Assembly: GCA_021201295.1 (NCBI GenBank)
Contig: JAJQFE010000060.1
Location: forward strand, 1-49,379
Source of the DNA: Tannerellaceae bacterium
GTDB lineage: Bacteria; Bacteroidota; Bacteroidia; Bacteroidales; Tannerellaceae
Direction of reading: 5' to 3'
Length of the DNA stretch: 49,379 nucleotides
Under the pieces are notes generated by a model. It had not been told where the DNA came from. It was given only the letters and a program-made list of their open reading frames with translations, and did no database searches. Within the stretch, counting starts at the first letter, position 1. Every line of letters starts with the position of its first letter. A program made the position numbers and the translations under genes. Below, piece after piece: positions 47,358 to 49,379 of this stretch.

Positions 47358-48650
47358 TTATTTTATATCGGTTCCTACGGTATATTGTAATTCCTCCAAT
47401 TGTCTCAGCAGGTTCTTCTTTGTGTTCAGAATCGTCTCTTTATTGCTTTTATAAGCCTCCATAAAATCTATATATTCCAGCATACTGATATTCCTTTCCA
47501 TCAGATTACGGGTATATACTTCCATCATCCCATCCAATTCTTCCAGTAACGGATTCTCTGAGATCCGGTTATGAAAACTGTAAACCAACGAATAATTAGT
47601 GAATGCTTCTGCTATTTCATTCCACACCCTGTTCTCCTGCTGGCGGGCTTCCAGGCGGCTTTGTTCGATCCGGACCCAGGCTGCCTTCATATTTCCCTGA
47701 TTCCGGTTCCATACAGGCAGGTCTATACTCACCCCAAAGCCTACAAAATCTTTCCACACCCCGCCAAAACGGTCATAATTCGCACTTAATGTCAGGTCAG
47801 GAACCCGTTGTGCCCGTTCAAAAGCCAGGGATTTTTCCATATAATTCGTTTGTAACCCGGCTAATTTCAGATCCGGCCAATGGTCTGTCGCTAATTCAAT
47901 CAACCGGGATAACGAAAGCTGGTCCGGATGCACCTGATCCGTTTCCCCTATGACTACCTCTATCTCCCGGTCAGGAGGCAAATGAAGTAAGACTTTCATC
48001 TTTTTCTGTAAGGCATTCCACTCAGCCTCTACTTCCATAAGTTCATTATCTACCTCAAACAAAGCCGATTGCAGGCGTAACCATTCACTTTTTGCCAGAT
48101 TACCCTCCTGCACCTGCCGGGCATAGGAATCTGTTAACTGTTTTAAAGAACGGGTCTGATGGTAAAGGACCTCCCTGTAAGCCTGTATATACATCATCTC
48201 ATACACCGTATTCCGGAGTTCTGTTTTCAGCCCCCGTAACACCTCCTCAAACTGGGCAATGGTCATTTCTTTGGAGACTTTTTCCATGCGCACTAACCGG
48301 CCTCTCTTATTGGCAGTCTGGATTAACTGGCTGAGTTCTACACTGAATTCTGTGTTCTTACCAAAGGAACCGAAAAGAGGAGGAATGATAACCTCCTCGC
48401 CTTCCCGCTGGGAACGGGTACTCCATAAATTGACTTCACTGATCGTCAGGCTGGGATTCTCCCACAGTTTAGCCTGTGCAATCGCAGCATCAGCCACCGT
48501 AATATTCATCTGTTCTGCTAACAGTTCCAGATTCTGCGTTAAAAAAAGTACCTCTACTTCTTCCTGGGTTAACCGAAGGGTTTTATTGTCAATCGTGGAT
48601 AAAGAAATCACCAGATAGAGATAAACTAATACACAACCATATCTTCTCAT
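47358..48650 (-). CDS. czcC: CzcC-type outer membrane factor
   Basis: 430 residues in the TolC/CzcC family. LTQEEVEVLFLTQNLELLAEQMNI opening, AKLWENPSLTISEVNLW, VELSQLIQTANKRGRLVRM and YDRFGGVWKDFVGFGVSIDLPVW are characteristic of metal-type factors. Start taken at ATG 48650 (MRRYGCVLVYLYLVISLS) because the promoter lies at 48682-48709, inside the longer ORF that begins at 48701. First gene of the czcCBA operon. Confidence 0.88.
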   Translation of the reverse strand: MRRYGCVLVYLYLVISLSTIDNKTLRLTQEEVEVLFLTQNLELLAEQMNITVADAAIAQAKLWENPSLTISEVNLWSTRSQREGEEVIIPPLFGSFGKNTEFSVELSQLIQTANKRGRLVRMEKVSKEMTIAQFEEVLRGLKTELRNTVYEMMYIQAYREVLYHQTRSLKQLTDSYARQVQEGNLAKSEWLRLQSALFEVDNELMEVEAEWNALQKKMKVLLHLPPDREIEVVIGETDQVHPDQLSLSRLIELATDHWPDLKLAGLQTNYMEKSLAFERAQRVPDLTLSANYDRFGGVWKDFVGFGVSIDLPVWNRNQGNMKAAWVRIEQSRLEARQQENRVWNEIAEAFTNYSLVYSFHNRISENPLLEELDGMMEVYTRNLMERNISMLEYIDFMEAYKSNKETILNTKKNLLRQLEELQYTVGTDIK

Positions 48651-48681
48651 ATTACTTTTCAGGTAAATAGTTTTTCGCGTA

Positions 48682-48709
48682 CAAAGGTATCTTTCTCTCA
48701 TCAGACCAA
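48682..48709 (-). promoter_or_regulatory. Promoter of czcCBA
   Basis: Minus strand TTG at 48709-48707, 17 bases, TACCTTTG at 48689-48682 (exact TAnnTTTG). Start near 48675, 25 bases before ATG 48650. Confidence 0.6.
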
Positions 48710-48862
48710 CGAGCCATTCAGGTTAGACCTCTATTAAAGGTACATTAGAAATAGATTAAAAAGTCTGTCCTTCTTCCCCTATGCCCCGGTTAAACAGCTA
48801 TAACAACCTATCCCAGGATAAGTAAATGAAAAACGACAGGGTAGTAAGCTGTTTCTTAATGA

Positions 48863-48966
48863 CCCCTAACTCATTTAACCATGGTTGAATATACATTGCA
48901 CCCGGGTTAAATAGCTATTCAATCAGGGTTGAATACTAATTGCACCATGGTTAAATAAGTTAGGGG
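48863..48966. repeat. Nested repeats between czcC and the riboswitch
   Basis: A 23-base inverted repeat, 22 of 23 (CCCCTAACTCATTTAACCAT at 48863 onward with its complement ending at 48966), encloses two near-identical direct copies of GGTTGAATAnnnATTGCACC. Further GGTTAAA copies lie at 48786 and 48905. No gene is seen from 48651 to 49330 apart from this, the promoters and the riboswitch. Confidence 0.7.
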
Positions 48967-49058
48967 TGTTTAGGAAACGGATTAGTTCCCCTGTTCAACC
49001 GGTTAATCTGCTTAAGGGTTTAGGCTTACTCCTGACTATTCAGAAAATAAATAAACCC

Positions 49059-49089
49059 TTGGCAGACTATTTATTTTCATCTACCTTTG
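49059..49089 (+). promoter_or_regulatory. Promoter of the cobalamin riboswitch transcript
   Basis: TTG at 49059-49061, 20 bases, TACCTTTG at 49082-49089 (exact TAnnTTTG). Start near 49096, just before the riboswitch. Confidence 0.65.
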
Positions 49090-49102
49090 TAAACAGATTT
49101 GG

Positions 49103-49318
49103 GTGTCAGGATTCCAGATGCTACGGATGAATGATGAAAAGGGAACCGGGTGCAAATCCCGGACAGACTCGCTGCTGTAAGCCCTGTATAATTTTTGGAT
49201 ACCACTCTATGCCACTGGCGTTTTTTGAATGGACAGAGACTAATTAAAAAGGAATCTTCCATTCAATCACCGGGAAGGCTTTTCAAAAATGGGGTAAGTC
49301 AGAAGACCTGCCGGAATC
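49103..49318 (+). ncRNA. Cobalamin (B12) riboswitch
   Basis: Contains the conserved core GGGAACCGGGTGCAAATCCC with GACAGACTCGCTGCTGTAAG, the GCCACTGG box, CCGGGAAGGC and the B12 box AGTCAGAAGACCTGCC at 49297-49312. The outer stem pairs GATTCC (49110-49115) with GGAATC (49313-49318). By family knowledge it represses a B12 uptake gene, often a TonB-dependent receptor, when cobalamin is plentiful. Confidence 0.93.
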
Positions 49319-49330
49319 GTTTTAATTTAA

Positions 49331-49379
49331 ATGATTATCCGCATAATGTCCTATTATAAATTCTGGATTTGAAGTCGGA
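49331..49379 (+). repeat. Terminal inverted repeat, right copy; also the first codons of the riboswitch-controlled gene
   Basis: Inverted copy of 1-49, 48 of 49 bases. Begins exactly at the ATG 12 bases after the riboswitch. Translation MIIRIMSYYKFWI, then TGA, as in the left copy; TGG would give a Trp. The gene is cut by the window edge. Confidence 0.7.

Noticed and set aside
1-49379. UGA recoded as Trp, since several in-frame TGA codons sit at Trp positions
   Set aside because: TGA also ends intact genes with overlapping downstream starts (11116-11118 at the pump/channel junction, 38835-38837 at the maturase/pseudo-rSAM junction), and some interrupted Trp positions are TAG instead.
1-49379. 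CRISPR array or diversity-generating retroelement
   Set aside because: No regularly spaced repeat array and no reverse transcriptase or template/variable repeat pair seen.

Overview
The window is from a member of the Bacteroidota, order Bacteroidales, probably from the Porphyromonadaceae/Tannerellaceae/Odoribacteraceae side; genus level is not resolvable from sequence alone. Evidence: a complete porP-porK-porL-porM-porN type IX secretion block, promoters of the TTG / N19-20 / TAnnTTTG type instead of TTGACA/TATAAT, DUF2807 (head GIN) proteins, a DUF2795 protein, LytS/LytTR and MacAB-type operons, and a GG-Bacteroidales RiPP cluster.

Layout. 1-1134 (-): GT87-type membrane glycosyltransferase. 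1259-3844 (+): three tandem DUF2807 envelope proteins. 3839-6749 (-): extended SDR, a small membrane ORF, and a Zn/Mn-type ABC ATPase plus binding protein with no permease. 6974-12458 (+): RND efflux tripartite set. 12936-14615 (+): methyltransferase-like protein, PduO-type cobalamin adenosyltransferase, DUF2795 protein. 14772-20888 (+): type IX secretion porPKLMN. 20896-21979 (+): two-subunit ChrA. 22124-28665 (+): TolC-MacA-MacB efflux/FtsX system followed by a LytS-type kinase and LytTR regulator. 28673-30151 (-): PBP4-type carboxypeptidase. 30206-33869 (+): AI-2E-family permease, tRNA-Lys, OmpR-type regulator and kinase. 33874-34110 (-): remnant of an S41 protease. 34171-42891: an AT-rich accessory block. 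43157-48650 (-): czcCBA heavy-metal efflux. 49059-49379 (+): promoter, cobalamin riboswitch and the first codons of the gene it controls.

The accessory block is the most interesting part. A GG-leader precursor peptide (core with CxCxCW) is followed by a radical SAM peptide maturase, a pseudo-rSAM partner and a six-bladed propeller lipoprotein. On both sides lie LanC-like proteins without visible zinc ligands, two different glycosyltransferases and a PAPS-type sulfotransferase. This suggests a cysteine-rich RiPP that may be further glycosylated and sulfated, or a surface-glycan modification system tied to RiPP production. The two genes bounding the left module share a 48-bp upstream element in inverted orientation.

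A caveat applies to the whole window. At least 20 single-base frameshifts sit at short homopolymers, nearly all A or T, and several in-frame stops sit where Trp or Gln is expected, each explainable by a G:C to A:T change. Both reading frames stay conserved across each break, so many are probably sequencing errors in an unpolished assembly, although recent decay is not excluded. I annotate such genes across the break and state where it is. The two window ends are near-perfect inverted copies of each other (48/49), each starting exactly at an ATG.
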